Source: CAITNM01 sp021298215 (lineage in GTDB: Bacteria > Pseudomonadota > Alphaproteobacteria > Paracaedibacterales > CAITNM01). From it: a DNA stretch of 64,000 nt. The stretch is from NCBI GenBank assembly GCA_046309815.1, contig JBKCOJ010000014.1, positions 58,530 to 122,529 on the forward strand, written 5' to 3'. A model generated the notes under the pieces. It made no database searches, was not told the DNA's origin, and was given only the letters and a program-made list of their open reading frames with translations. Positions 16,241 through 25,285 of this stretch are shown here, piece by piece (the first letter of the stretch is position 1; every line of letters begins with the position of its first letter). The position numbers and the translations under genes were made by a program.

Positions 16241-17413
16241 AGATTCGTTTATGCTAATTTCTAAATTTTGGATTTTACGAAAGAGGTTTGATCCACTTCT
16301 TTCAAGAGTTTCCATCGTTGCTTTCAAATTTCTTAATACTTCGAGAGCAGCTACTAGATCAGCGTCTTGGTGTTTTAGGTATCGTTGCTTTATATAATAA
16401 AATGAAATCCCTGGATTGGCGAGTTTTCCTGGGTGCTCCACAGCATGGTAATCTGCCAAACTTAGGAGAGCATCGCAATTAACTGTAGCGACTTCTTCTA
16501 ATATTTGCTCCGCTTGCTTAAAAAGCTTTCTAGCTTCATTCACATCAGATAACACAGCAGCACGCTCATAAAGGTTACATCCGTAATGGTTACCAGCTTC
16601 TTGCTTATTCAGCTGATAGGCTCTGTTAAAATAATATTCTGCTGTTGGTGTACCTTCCATAAAAACCACACCATTTCGTAACCCATTATCAATAACACCA
16701 CCTGCTCCTAATAGAGCCGTGATATTGTCTGGTTCTATAGCTAAAGCACTTTGATAGTACCCAAGCACAGTCGCTGTGAAACGCTCTGCATCTGTATTTT
16801 CTGCCAAGGCAATATACGCACGTGCGTTAGGATGGGTGGAAACAATTCTTTTCAGTCCGGTTTTGTATTCATGCTTTGTTAAAATAGAGTGCTGCAATTG
16901 ATGATCGCGCTCCAACATAAGCGTTAAGAAATCGGCATTTCCTTCGAGAGCTAGATTTTTTGCTCTCTGCATAATACTAGCTATCTTTTCTTGATGCTTT
17001 TCAATTTCACCGTCGATCACCATGCAAATAACGTGGTACATTGCACTGATATCCCTGTCTTCATAAGCTGTTTTAATAAGAAGCGCTCGTGCTTCAGATA
17101 GTACGGAAACTATTTGATGATTTGGGAGACCAAATCTATAGACAAGACCTAGGGTTATCCAATCTTTTGCTGATCCTCTGCCGCTTTCACAGACTCTTTG
17201 TTCAGCTCTTTTAAATTCCCCCCATGAAAGATCATAGGAGTGTCTTTGAAGAGGCTGCGTGATCAAATTAGCATGACTTACTGCATGCTTGAAAACATTA
17301 ACGTCTGTGAAAAGGCGCTCTTCCTCAACAGCATCCATCCCTCTTACTTCAACACGAAATAGGACAGACATAATCCAGATGACAGTGGAGAGAGTAAAAA
17401 TATTTTGTTTCAT
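16229..17413 (-). CDS. Exported helical-repeat (TPR-like) protein
   Basis: From the ATG at 17413 the protein is 394 aa with a signal peptide (MKQNIFTLSTVIWIMSVLFRVEVRG). The body is all-helical and carries TPR/SEL1-like stretches. ARAYIALAENTDAERFTATVLGYYQSALAIEPDNITALLGAGG is recognisable by its A-A-IEPDN pattern, and a later one is AEYYFNRAYQLNKQEAGNHYGCNLYERA. Such repeats bind proteins; no enzymatic domain is seen. A GTG start at 17437 would add eight residues and obscure the signal peptide, so I reject it. It is one of many exported proteins in this window and a possible host-interaction protein. Confidence 0.75.
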   Translation of the reverse strand: MKQNIFTLSTVIWIMSVLFRVEVRGMDAVEEERLFTDVNVFKHAVSHANLITQPLQRHSYDLSWGEFKRAEQRVCESGRGSAKDWITLGLVYRFGLPNHQIVSVLSEARALLIKTAYEDRDISAMYHVICMVIDGEIEKHQEKIASIMQRAKNLALEGNADFLTLMLERDHQLQHSILTKHEYKTGLKRIVSTHPNARAYIALAENTDAERFTATVLGYYQSALAIEPDNITALLGAGGVIDNGLRNGVVFMEGTPTAEYYFNRAYQLNKQEAGNHYGCNLYERAAVLSDVNEARKLFKQAEQILEEVATVNCDALLSLADYHAVEHPGKLANPGISFYYIKQRYLKHQDADLVAALEVLRNLKATMETLERSGSNLFRKIQNLEISINESLAS

Positions 17414-17594
17414 TGATAAAAGTTTCACAGGACACACTAAGCATTAATATAAAATTTTATTATTAATTTAGTATTAAATATAAAATTTAAGAAAATAGCG
17501 CATCTTAAAAGAATCCTACCAACCTAATTCTAGAAGCTCTTTACCCTTTCTTAATGATATCTCAATAAAATCATAACTGATATGACATATTTGT

Positions 17595-18605
17595 ATGTAT
17601 ATGCAATTATTTGTTACAGGCGGATGCGGATTTGTTGGTTCAAACTTTGTTCTTGATTGGATTCAAGAAAAGCAGCAACCATTAGCTAACATTGATAGCT
17701 TAAATTACGCAGGACAATTAGCAAACCTTCAAGAGGTTGAAGATAATCCCTTATATACATTCATACACGGAAATATTAATAATCGGATCTTAGTTGCAAA
17801 TAGTCTGAGTTTGCATGATCCAGATTGCATTGTGCATTTCGCCGCTGAATCGAAAACGACAAGTCCTTTACAAAAATCTGAGCATTTTCTTATTAATAAT
17901 GTGATTGGTACCTTTAACCTGTTAGAGGAAACATTAGCATTTTGGCAAGGATTGCCTGAGAAAAGGAAGCAGACGTTTAAATTTATTTATCTGTCTACGG
18001 ACGAAGTTTATGAAGATGACTGGTCACACTATTCCCCTAAAACTCCTTACGCTGCTAGCAAAGCCTGCGCTGACCATCTGGTGAATGCGTATCAACATGC
18101 GTTTGGACTTCCAACTATTACCATTCATTCGGGTAATATTTACGGACCTCGTCAATATAGTGAAAAGATGATTCCTTCTCTTTTGCATCAAGCATTAGCT
18201 GGGCAACAGCTAGATGTTTATGGAAATGGTAAAAATATGCAAGATTGGCTTTATGTTGGCGATGCTGTTGCTGCCATTAATCTCATCATTGGGCATGGAA
18301 CATCAGGAGAGTCTTATTATATTGACGGTGGTAAAGAGCAATCAAACCTGAGCCTTATCAAAACAATGTGCACCATTTTAGAGGAAAAAATCTCTCATGA
18401 CCCTTCTATTCCCTCGTTTGATTCGCTTATTCATTTGATTAAGGAAAAGGCGAATCAATCGCATTCATTTCATTCTCATAATGAAAAAATTGAAAGTGAA
18501 TTGGGATGGCATCCCGATACACCTTTAAATAAAGGACTAGAATCAACCATCAACTGGTATCTAGAGCATTGGTCTGCGCCACATGCTGGCGATACACATT
18601 ACTGA
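17595..18605 (+). CDS. NAD-dependent sugar dehydratase/epimerase, RmlB-like
   Basis: A 336-aa short-chain dehydrogenase of the extended (NDP-sugar) type. It shows the Rossmann motif TGGCGFVGSNFV, the IVHFAAES strand, STDEVYEDD with the Asp-Glu pair of dTDP-glucose 4,6-dehydratases, and the catalytic YAASK (Y-x3-K). NIYGPRQYSEKMIPSLL and YGNGKNMQDWLYVGD follow. The blocks after FAAES (KTTSPL where RmlB has HVDRSI) and after the Asp-Glu pair are divergent, so substrate preference may differ from RmlB. No rmlA, rmlC or rmlD adjoins. The likely role is in surface polysaccharide sugar synthesis, by inference. Confidence 0.8.
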   Translation: MYMQLFVTGGCGFVGSNFVLDWIQEKQQPLANIDSLNYAGQLANLQEVEDNPLYTFIHGNINNRILVANSLSLHDPDCIVHFAAESKTTSPLQKSEHFLINNVIGTFNLLEETLAFWQGLPEKRKQTFKFIYLSTDEVYEDDWSHYSPKTPYAASKACADHLVNAYQHAFGLPTITIHSGNIYGPRQYSEKMIPSLLHQALAGQQLDVYGNGKNMQDWLYVGDAVAAINLIIGHGTSGESYYIDGGKEQSNLSLIKTMCTILEEKISHDPSIPSFDSLIHLIKEKANQSHSFHSHNEKIESELGWHPDTPLNKGLESTINWYLEHWSAPHAGDTHY

Positions 18606-19132
18606 GGTAATGGAGCTGGGCTGTCCGCAAGCGTACTAAGATATGCTATTAAATCGGCTCGTTCTTGAGCATTTGAAAGACCAACGAAGGACATTTTAGT
18701 ACCTTTAATGTATTCTCTGGGTTTTTGTAAATAGGCATCTAGGGCCTCGTACGTCCACTTGCCACCGTGAGATTTCATGGCTTGAGAGTATATGTAATCA
18801 GAAGCATGAGCCACCGCATTCATTACCACCCCCCAAAGATTTGGTCCAGTTCGATGTGGTGCGCCTTTATCAAACGTATGGCATTGGAGGCATTTTTTGG
18901 CGATTTTTTCACCGTTAGCAACACTGGCGGTTGATAATATTTTTCCTATGGGTTCTGATGTTTCTTGAGGTGTAGCAGCATTTGCAGGAATTTCGTTTCC
19001 TGTTTCGATACCTAAAATGTTTTGCTTCAGTGGTGTTGGAGATATTAGATTTTCTGAAATTAAATGAAAAATCTGCATGCACAAAAGAGCAACAAGAACG
19101 CTTGCAAAGATTTTATTAAACTCCAAGTTCAT
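18599..19132 (-). CDS. Membrane-anchored class I cytochrome c
   Basis: A 177-aa protein with an uncleaved N-terminal anchor (IFASVLVALLCMQIFHLI), a Pro/Thr-rich linker and a cytochrome c domain (about residues 70-170). The heme motif is CLQCH (C81, C84, H85), and the distal Met ligand lies in GTKMSF (M147). HRTGPNLWGV and LIAYLSTL are family signatures. It resembles CycM/c552-type electron carriers between the bc1 complex and cytochrome oxidase. The ccmCDE genes at 12-13 kb supply heme for its maturation. Its ATG overlaps the stop of the preceding hydrolase gene by 4 bp, and its 3' end overlaps the convergent RmlB-like gene. Confidence 0.93.
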   Translation of the reverse strand: MNLEFNKIFASVLVALLCMQIFHLISENLISPTPLKQNILGIETGNEIPANAATPQETSEPIGKILSTASVANGEKIAKKCLQCHTFDKGAPHRTGPNLWGVVMNAVAHASDYIYSQAMKSHGGKWTYEALDAYLQKPREYIKGTKMSFVGLSNAQERADLIAYLSTLADSPAPLPQ

Positions 19133-20034
19133 ACCGCTATACTTTGATAAAAGTGGCGCATTGAAGATAGAATCTCTTCATCAAAAATCTTTGGCCGCGC
19201 ATGCCCCATTCTTTGGATAATGGTAAGAGTCGCGTTATAATGGCTGGCCGTTTTTTTCGCATGCGCTATAGGCAACATAGGATCAGCACTACCATGAATT
19301 ACGTGCACGGGGCATGATGCTTTGATATGGTAATAACACATTGGGCCTTGCGCACAAGCCATCATATGATTATGCATAAGCGACGAAGATACATTAGTTT
19401 TTCGTCGCAAATACGATTTTTCAAGCAATGGAACCCATTCGGTTTCATCAAAAAGAGTATCTTTTCCATTAAAGAGTTTTAGAACTTTTAAACTTTTAAA
19501 AAGCCAAGAATCAAAATCAGACTGATCAATCATTCCAATACTTTTAAGGCCCTCTAGCACGTCGGCTTCTGGCGCAGGCAAATCATTAGCAGCAACTGTT
19601 CCCATCATGGCTTTACTCATGGATGAAAAATCAACCGTGCTCATGATTAATGTGACACTTAGAACTTTGTCTGGAGATCTTTCCATGCATAATTGAGCAA
19701 GATAACCTCCCATTGAAGTGCCCACTAAATGAGCTTTATCAATACTATATCCTTCTAAAATATGAATAATATCATCACTTAAATCCTGTAACTTATATGG
19801 ATTCATCATGTAGTTGAGATGCGTTGACTGACCCACATCGCGGTGATCATATCGAATGACAAAAAAATCCTTGGAAAGTTCTGTGCAAAAGCTATCGCTC
19901 CACATGATACCCTGCCCGGCAACGCCCATAATGAGGATAATGGCTGGCTTTTTTTTATCACCAAAGCTTTCTGTCCAGAAACTAATGGAGTCTGATTGAA
20001 TAATTTTTTCTGAAGCGCTAGTTTTTTCAGTCAT
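19129..20034 (-). CDS. Alpha/beta hydrolase
   Basis: A 301-aa alpha/beta-hydrolase fold protein. The oxyanion region is IILIMGVAGQGIMW, RYDHRDVGQST follows, and the nucleophile elbow is VGTSMGGYLAQL (Ser in G-T-S-M-G). The acid is probably in HGSADPMLPI and the catalytic His in GHARP. The pattern resembles aclacinomycin methylesterase or proline iminopeptidase-like enzymes, but the substrate is unknown. It sits between tolB (8-bp overlap) and the cytochrome c gene (4-bp overlap), so the three are translationally coupled without an obvious common pathway. Confidence 0.85.
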   Translation of the reverse strand: MTEKTSASEKIIQSDSISFWTESFGDKKKPAIILIMGVAGQGIMWSDSFCTELSKDFFVIRYDHRDVGQSTHLNYMMNPYKLQDLSDDIIHILEGYSIDKAHLVGTSMGGYLAQLCMERSPDKVLSVTLIMSTVDFSSMSKAMMGTVAANDLPAPEADVLEGLKSIGMIDQSDFDSWLFKSLKVLKLFNGKDTLFDETEWVPLLEKSYLRRKTNVSSSLMHNHMMACAQGPMCYYHIKASCPVHVIHGSADPMLPIAHAKKTASHYNATLTIIQRMGHARPKIFDEEILSSMRHFYQSIAV

Positions 20035-21343
20035 TCGACATAATTGAGGTTAGCAAAGGTGACCAGCAACCATCTGTTGCGGATTTTTGCGTTGGAATTC
20101 TTCGACGATTCCTACCTGTTAAGTCGATCATATCAATTTGATTTTTATCCATAGCGCTGCCGGATCTGGAATACATAATGTAGCGACCGTTAGGAGACCA
20201 GGTTGGACTCTCAACGAGGTAGCCTTGTGAGACCAATCGCTCTCCAGTTCCTTCAGGTGAAATCACTCCAATATAAAATGTTCCTTCAACTTGCTTTGTA
20301 AAGGCTATCAAATCTCCTCGTGGGGACCACACTGGCTGGAAATATTTACCTTTACCAAAACTAATCCGACGCACATTAGAACCATCCGCATTCATAATAA
20401 AGATTCCCGGCTTTGACGGGCCATCGCGATCAGAGACAAATGCGATTTTTGTGCCATCGGGTGAATAGCACGGAGACGTATCGATGGAGCGATGCTCGGT
20501 TAGCTGAGTGTTTTTACCGGAGGCTATATCCATGGTATAAACAGCACTGGCGCCGTCTTTTTCATAGCTGAATACAACGCTATTGCTGTCAGGAGAGAAT
20601 CGCGGTGCGAATGTCATGCCTGGGAAATGTCCCAGCACTTTGGATGTTTTACTTTTAAGATCAAGCACGTAAACATGCGGTTGGTTTTTAACATACGCAA
20701 GGTATGCAACCTTCTTAGCATCAGGAGAAATCCGTGGCGTTAAAACTAAGTGCTGTCCATCAGTTAAAGGTTGTGGATTAAAGCCATCCCAATCCATAAT
20801 CATCAAACGCTTTTTTGGATTACGGCGATCGTTGTTTATCATTTCAACAAAAAGAATTTTTGAATCGAAGACGCCTGTTTCCCCAGTTGCACGTCCATAA
20901 ATACTATCGGCCATAATATGCGTCATGCGGCGCCAGTTCTTTTTCTCGCCATCATAAGAAAGGCCAAGCATTTGCTGGCCTGTTAAAACGTCGAAAAGCC
21001 TAAAGCTGATTGTGATTTTGTCAGAACTTAATTGCTTTACTTCTCCATAAATTAGAAATCTGGCTTTTAAAGGGCGCCAATTGCTCATGTTGGGGCCATC
21101 TTTAGAAAGGGAAGCAGCCGTTTGCAAGAAGGCAGTTTTTCCAATTGCCGTAAATAGTCCGGATGCTTCAAGGTCACTCGTTAAAACTGCAGCAATATCT
21201 TCGCCTAAATTATCAATGCTATCTGGATTATAAAAATCTACAATAGCCACTGGGTCAGGATTGACCTCTCCTTTTGTGATTTCTATTTTAAGAGCATGCA
21301 AAGAGCAAACGAAGAAAAAGGCAGCAATAAAAAAACGCGTCAT
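20027..21343 (-). CDS. tolB: Tol-Pal system protein TolB
   Basis: TolB is the periplasmic protein that binds Pal and helps keep the outer membrane joined during division. The 438-aa protein has a signal peptide (MTRFFIAAFFFVCSLHA). The N-terminal TolB_N domain (about residues 17-160) contains FYNPDSIDNLGEDIAAVLTSDLEASGLF. A six-blade propeller of PD40 repeats follows: TPRISPDAKKVAYLAY, APRFSPDSNSVVFSYE, SPCYSPDGTKIAFVSDRDG, QPVWSPRGDLIAF and SPTWSPNGRYIMY. No tolQ, tolR, tolA or pal gene is adjacent. A poly-G/poly-T stretch lies just upstream. Confidence 0.96.
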   Translation of the reverse strand: MTRFFIAAFFFVCSLHALKIEITKGEVNPDPVAIVDFYNPDSIDNLGEDIAAVLTSDLEASGLFTAIGKTAFLQTAASLSKDGPNMSNWRPLKARFLIYGEVKQLSSDKITISFRLFDVLTGQQMLGLSYDGEKKNWRRMTHIMADSIYGRATGETGVFDSKILFVEMINNDRRNPKKRLMIMDWDGFNPQPLTDGQHLVLTPRISPDAKKVAYLAYVKNQPHVYVLDLKSKTSKVLGHFPGMTFAPRFSPDSNSVVFSYEKDGASAVYTMDIASGKNTQLTEHRSIDTSPCYSPDGTKIAFVSDRDGPSKPGIFIMNADGSNVRRISFGKGKYFQPVWSPRGDLIAFTKQVEGTFYIGVISPEGTGERLVSQGYLVESPTWSPNGRYIMYSRSGSAMDKNQIDMIDLTGRNRRRIPTQKSATDGCWSPLLTSIMSND

Positions 21344-21430
21344 CTACAATCAAAAATCAAGAACATATATAAAAAATTATAGCAAGATTTTGGGGAATAC
21401 TTAAAGGGGGGGAGTTTTTTTTGTTCAAAC

Positions 21431-22384
21431 TTACGCAGTCTCAATAAAATTCACCATCACTTTAAAAAAGCGTTCAGCACCTTTTTCTAGGATGCCATAA
21501 TGCGTGGCGTTTTCGATATCGATGCGCCTTTTGGAGCATATTAATGTATTCATCAGTCCATCCACGTCAGCGCTTAGGCTCGCTGTATCGTTTTCACCAC
21601 GCAGCACAAGTGTGGGGCACTGTATTTTAGACGCGTCATAAATAGGGTTTTGATTATATGTTCGGAGCGCATCAGCCAACACGCCTGTAGGAATGCGTAT
21701 GTATCCCTTATTATTGGTGCGATTTGCCCACGCTATATCGGTATTTTCCATGTAATCAAGCAGCTGTTCTAAGGTTTGGGGATCGCGCCAATTAAAAGTA
21801 TCATGCATTTTTAATTCACGCTCCCAAAGACCGCACCAACGCTCTCGGGCTGCAAGACGATAACCCTTGATGCCGGGATTAAGTTTTGTTGGATTTTTTG
21901 GATCTGCGAGTTCTTGCCATTGCGGATTGGGATAACTGTAGACAGGACCTAGCAAAATCAATTTATTTACCCAATTGAAATGCGTAGTTATATAGCCACT
22001 GATGCTACTTCCCCAGGAAAATCCGCAGAGAATAATGGGGAGAGTTGGATGACGTTCTTTGATAAAGCTCATCACGTCTAAGACATCTTGCATCGCATCC
22101 TTATGGGTAATAAGGGGAGAACTTCCAGCTGAGGCATCCATTTCAAGCGGTTTTGAAGAATCTCCATACCCACGATAATCCAGCGAATACGTTGCATAAC
22201 CTTGCATTTTTAGGTAAGCCATCATCGATAGCTGCCCTTGCGCGCTTGGTAAATCAAAAATAATGCTCGGCAGCGTTGCTCCATGCAAAAGCAAAACAAC
22301 AGCTTTTGGTTGTGCAAGCGTATTCAGGCGAACTGCAATATTAAGAGAAGGAGCAGCAGTGCTTGGAAGATAGTAAGATTGCAT
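21431..22384 (-). CDS. Alpha/beta hydrolase (serine aminopeptidase-like)
   Basis: From the ATG at 22384 the protein is 317 aa. A TTG nine bases upstream is also in frame. It has an alpha/beta-hydrolase fold: AVVLLLHGATLPSIIFDLP, YATYSLDYRGYGDSSKP, the nucleophile elbow ILCGFSWGSSISGYI (Ser in G-F-S-W-G), LRGENDTASLS with the acid, and NATHYGILEKGAERF with the catalytic His. Composition and order resemble lysophospholipase/monoacylglycerol lipase-like hydrolases. No signal peptide is seen, so it is probably cytosolic. Its substrate is unknown. Confidence 0.82.
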   Translation of the reverse strand: MQSYYLPSTAAPSLNIAVRLNTLAQPKAVVLLLHGATLPSIIFDLPSAQGQLSMMAYLKMQGYATYSLDYRGYGDSSKPLEMDASAGSSPLITHKDAMQDVLDVMSFIKERHPTLPIILCGFSWGSSISGYITTHFNWVNKLILLGPVYSYPNPQWQELADPKNPTKLNPGIKGYRLAARERWCGLWERELKMHDTFNWRDPQTLEQLLDYMENTDIAWANRTNNKGYIRIPTGVLADALRTYNQNPIYDASKIQCPTLVLRGENDTASLSADVDGLMNTLICSKRRIDIENATHYGILEKGAERFFKVMVNFIETA

Positions 22385-22404
22385 ACGAGTCAAATGTAAA
22401 GTGG

Positions 22405-23148
22405 TTAGTCAGCTAACATAAGCTTTGGATTTTCTATCAGCTTACTTAAATCCTCCTCTTCAGCCGGAGGTAAAATATATGCCTCATTTCTTTTAATTAA
22501 AAAGATGGAAAGCACACTGCCACCAAGTGTTTCTGCCAATTGAGTTTTTGCAAGAATATCTTCTTTCCTTTTTTCATTCTGGCACTCTTGTGTAAGCTTT
22601 TTGAAATCCAACCCTAGTGCTTTTATAGTTTTTTCCGAATTATTTTTAGCTCCTTCTAGAGGATCAAAAGTAAGAGCTAGCGAAAATGCTTTCTGCGGAT
22701 CTTGCGCTGCTGCTGCCGTAATACATATGCCTTGCTGCGTCGATTTCTCTCCAAAAATGGTTATAGGAATGATATATACAGAGCAAGATAGCTTGCTAAG
22801 CACTTTTTGAACATTTTTCAAATAAGTTAAGCTATTTATATCAGCCATATCGGCAAAAATAACGAGACTTTCGTCATTGCCTTTCTTAACACAAAAACCA
22901 GCTTGCAAGAGTTCTTTACGCCTTTCGAATGCATGGTCTTCAATATTTTTCTCTTCTACTTTCGCAAAAGTATTAGCTGATTTATTAAGAAGGGAGACAA
23001 GAAAATGCGGATTCTTTTCGGTAAGATCTTCCAATGCTTGTTCCAGCGACGCAAAAGAGTGATCTCCCTTCATAGCCAACCATAAAATAACGCTTATGAT
23101 TAACAAAAAGTTGACAATGGACAAAACTGAAACAAATTTAGAATTCAT
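22405..23148 (-). CDS. Membrane-anchored DsbA/Com1-like protein lacking CXXC
   Basis: A 247-aa protein with an N-terminal anchor (SVLSIVNFLLIISVILWLAM). The rest follows the layout of DsbA-family thioredoxin folds: a strand ESLVIFADMADINSLTYL where the active-site CXXC would be, then VYIIPITIFGE, AAAAQDPQKAFSLALTF, the helix KTIKALGLDFKKLTQEC, and LAKTQLAETLGGSVLSIFLI where DsbA has its cis-Pro loop. The CXXC motif is missing (MADI at that place), so redox activity is unlikely. This assignment rests on pattern and secondary structure order, not on high identity. Confidence 0.55.
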   Translation of the reverse strand: MNSKFVSVLSIVNFLLIISVILWLAMKGDHSFASLEQALEDLTEKNPHFLVSLLNKSANTFAKVEEKNIEDHAFERRKELLQAGFCVKKGNDESLVIFADMADINSLTYLKNVQKVLSKLSCSVYIIPITIFGEKSTQQGICITAAAAQDPQKAFSLALTFDPLEGAKNNSEKTIKALGLDFKKLTQECQNEKRKEDILAKTQLAETLGGSVLSIFLIKRNEAYILPPAEEEDLSKLIENPKLMLAD

Positions 23149-23209
23149 GATGACGTTTTGATGAAAGAATATGGGATATCTTAAGTTATTGCTTCTTTAA
23201 GAGCAATAA

Positions 23210-23971
23210 TCAATCTTCTGCTTCAATCGCCCTTATTTTCTTTTGCCTTAACCCAAGCGCTGTTATAACCTGATCGGCGCTGCAACCGCCTTTATCAAGA
23301 AGACTCAAATAGGTAACCCTCAAATCTTCTGTAATAGTATTAAGTGCATTGATCATGGTCATGATCTTAAAAGAAAATTGATGCCTAATACCTTCAAGAA
23401 TCACTCCATAGCCATCTACATTATCATGGGCAAACTTCAGGTAAGAAAGCAATTGAAGATTTTCTTGCATTTCTAGGGCGCTACGCTGGATTAAGTCGAT
23501 AGTGTGGATGAGATCAATGACATCTAGCTTAAGATCTTTGTTGAGCATTGCATGCAAAATGCTGATATAACCTAGAAAATGAACATCAAGATTTTCCAAA
23601 ATGTACAAGAAATTTTGCAAGCCTGTGTTTTGGTCTTTAAGCATTGCCACAAGAGTGTCTTTATCTTGTTCATTAAATTTACACGTGATATTTTCTTCGT
23701 TTAAAAGCTCGTCTATTTCTAAATTTTTCAATTGCTCGGCAAGTTTTTTACAATTTTTTGCAAAAGACTTGGAAACGAGTTTATACAATTCTTTGGTAAT
23801 TTTTCCGGCTTTTGTTAGGTCTTTAATGGCTTCCCGCACGTTTTCCTGCATGGTTTCAGGAACGCAGCGACTAATTTCTTCCATGCCCGGCGTTATTATT
23901 TCAGGTCCAGTCAGAGTGCTACTGAAACCTGAATGATGAATACCTATGATAAAAAGAAAAACAACCAGCAC
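23210..23971 (-). CDS. Exported helical protein, unknown
   Basis: A 253-aa frame whose start is a GTG at 23971, giving the hydrophobic leader MLVVFLFIIGIHHSGFSS. An ATG six codons further upstream, preceded by AAGGA, is in frame but separated by a TAA, so the leader may once have been longer. The mature part is helical, with VREAIKDLTKAGKITKELYKLVSKSF and VIDLIHTIDLIQRSALEMQENL, and ends IRAIEAED. No domain recognised. It is the first of a block of secreted genes on this strand that continues to 28 kb. Confidence 0.65.
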   Translation of the reverse strand: MLVVFLFIIGIHHSGFSSTLTGPEIITPGMEEISRCVPETMQENVREAIKDLTKAGKITKELYKLVSKSFAKNCKKLAEQLKNLEIDELLNEENITCKFNEQDKDTLVAMLKDQNTGLQNFLYILENLDVHFLGYISILHAMLNKDLKLDVIDLIHTIDLIQRSALEMQENLQLLSYLKFAHDNVDGYGVILEGIRHQFSFKIMTMINALNTITEDLRVTYLSLLDKGGCSADQVITALGLRQKKIRAIEAED

Positions 23972-24019
23972 TTAGATAAAATTACTTAGCATTCCTTTTT
24001 AAGGATGCTTTAATTTTCC

Positions 24020-25157
24020 TTAAAAAAGGTTAATGTTGGTCTTCATTCTGGAAATATTTGATCGAGAAACACTTGGTAAGCATGCTTCTTCGTGCAATTT
24101 TTGGTCGGCTATCTCTTGCTGCTTTTCTTCTTCATATCCCTCATTATTTTTAGTGTTCTGATCAAGATTACCTAAAAAGCGAATACGGCGTTCTTTTTTA
24201 GCAGCTTTTCTTATTTGATTAGCTGGTTTTAAAATACCGGGCAACGTGACTATTTTGCTACGCGCTTTTATTCCTTCTGTTCTTGCTTCTGCTTCTAACT
24301 TTATTTTGAGATCTATCGCTTCCTGCTCTAACCTTATTCTTTCAAGTGCAGGGTTATCTTTTTCAGTTTCTACCCCCCAACAATAAACGCAATAAACTGG
24401 CATTGCTTTCTTTTCTGGCCAATTCATCCTTATTTCTTCTTGCACCGTGTAAGCAGGGTAGCGAGAAAAGAGAATATGAGCAGTTTCTATCAATCTACTC
24501 ATAAATTCATAAGGCGATTGCCAAAGATGCACATATAACGCTCTGCCCTTTAAATCATACAATTTAACGTCGACGTACTCCGCGCTTATTTTATACTCAT
24601 CTTGATCGCAAAAAATAATGCCCTTTGGGGTGTGCTCTATAGTGATCAATAACTTCACCCATTCCTATTACAGAATGGCTCATTTGCCATTTATAAGAAG
24701 ACTGATATGCGACTATTTCTTCTACTGTAGGTTTATAAAATTTAGAACGTATTGCTTCATTAATAAACTCAGCACGTATAAGCTCATTCACAAAGTCCTC
24801 ACGAGAAGAATGCCATTTAAGTCGTAGAGGATATCTAAAGCTTTTATCTTGCCACTTAGTTAAGTATATCTCATCACATGGCTGCTGGTATTGACTAATA
24901 TCTTCATCCAAAGAGTCTGTCAAATTCGATACAATGCGTATCCAATTTTTTCCGTGATATATAGTCGCACTTCCCCCATCAACATCAAAATTATCTTCCC
25001 AATCAGGCATTTTTTCCCAATTGTTTTTTGCTAATTCAAAGGCTGTGCTCCAATATTGTTCTGACTCTTTTGAGGAAGTTTCTGCCGGTAAAGCTTCAAC
25101 AACAATTGCTGAATACAATTGGAATAGACTTAAAAGAATAAAAATAGTTTTTTTCAT
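24020..25157 (-). pseudogene. Secreted paralog (family A), frameshifted into two pieces
   Basis: The 5' piece (25157-24597, 186 aa) starts with a signal peptide (MKKTIFILLSLFQLYSAIVVEA) and matches the N-terminal half of the two neighbouring paralogs: MPDWEDNFDVDGGSATIYHGKNWIRI and YPLRLKWHSSREDFVNELIRAEF. The 3' piece (24658-24020, 212 aa in another frame, GTG start) matches their C-terminal half: TIEHTPKGIIF and MSRLIETAHILFSRYPAYTVQEEI. Alignment to the paralogs puts the break near 24640-24658, without a homopolymer. The gene is therefore decayed or misread. The same leader, TAAGAAA-TT-TATG, precedes all three paralogs. Function unknown. Confidence 0.75.
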
Positions 25158-25285
25158 AAAAATTTCTTATGTAAAAAGAGTATTACGCAAAATTAAAAGA
25201 CGATATCTAGCATAAAATACAATATTGAGCAATTAAACTAACAAATTACTAAGAAAAAAATAAGCATTTCTTTGTTCTTACCCAT

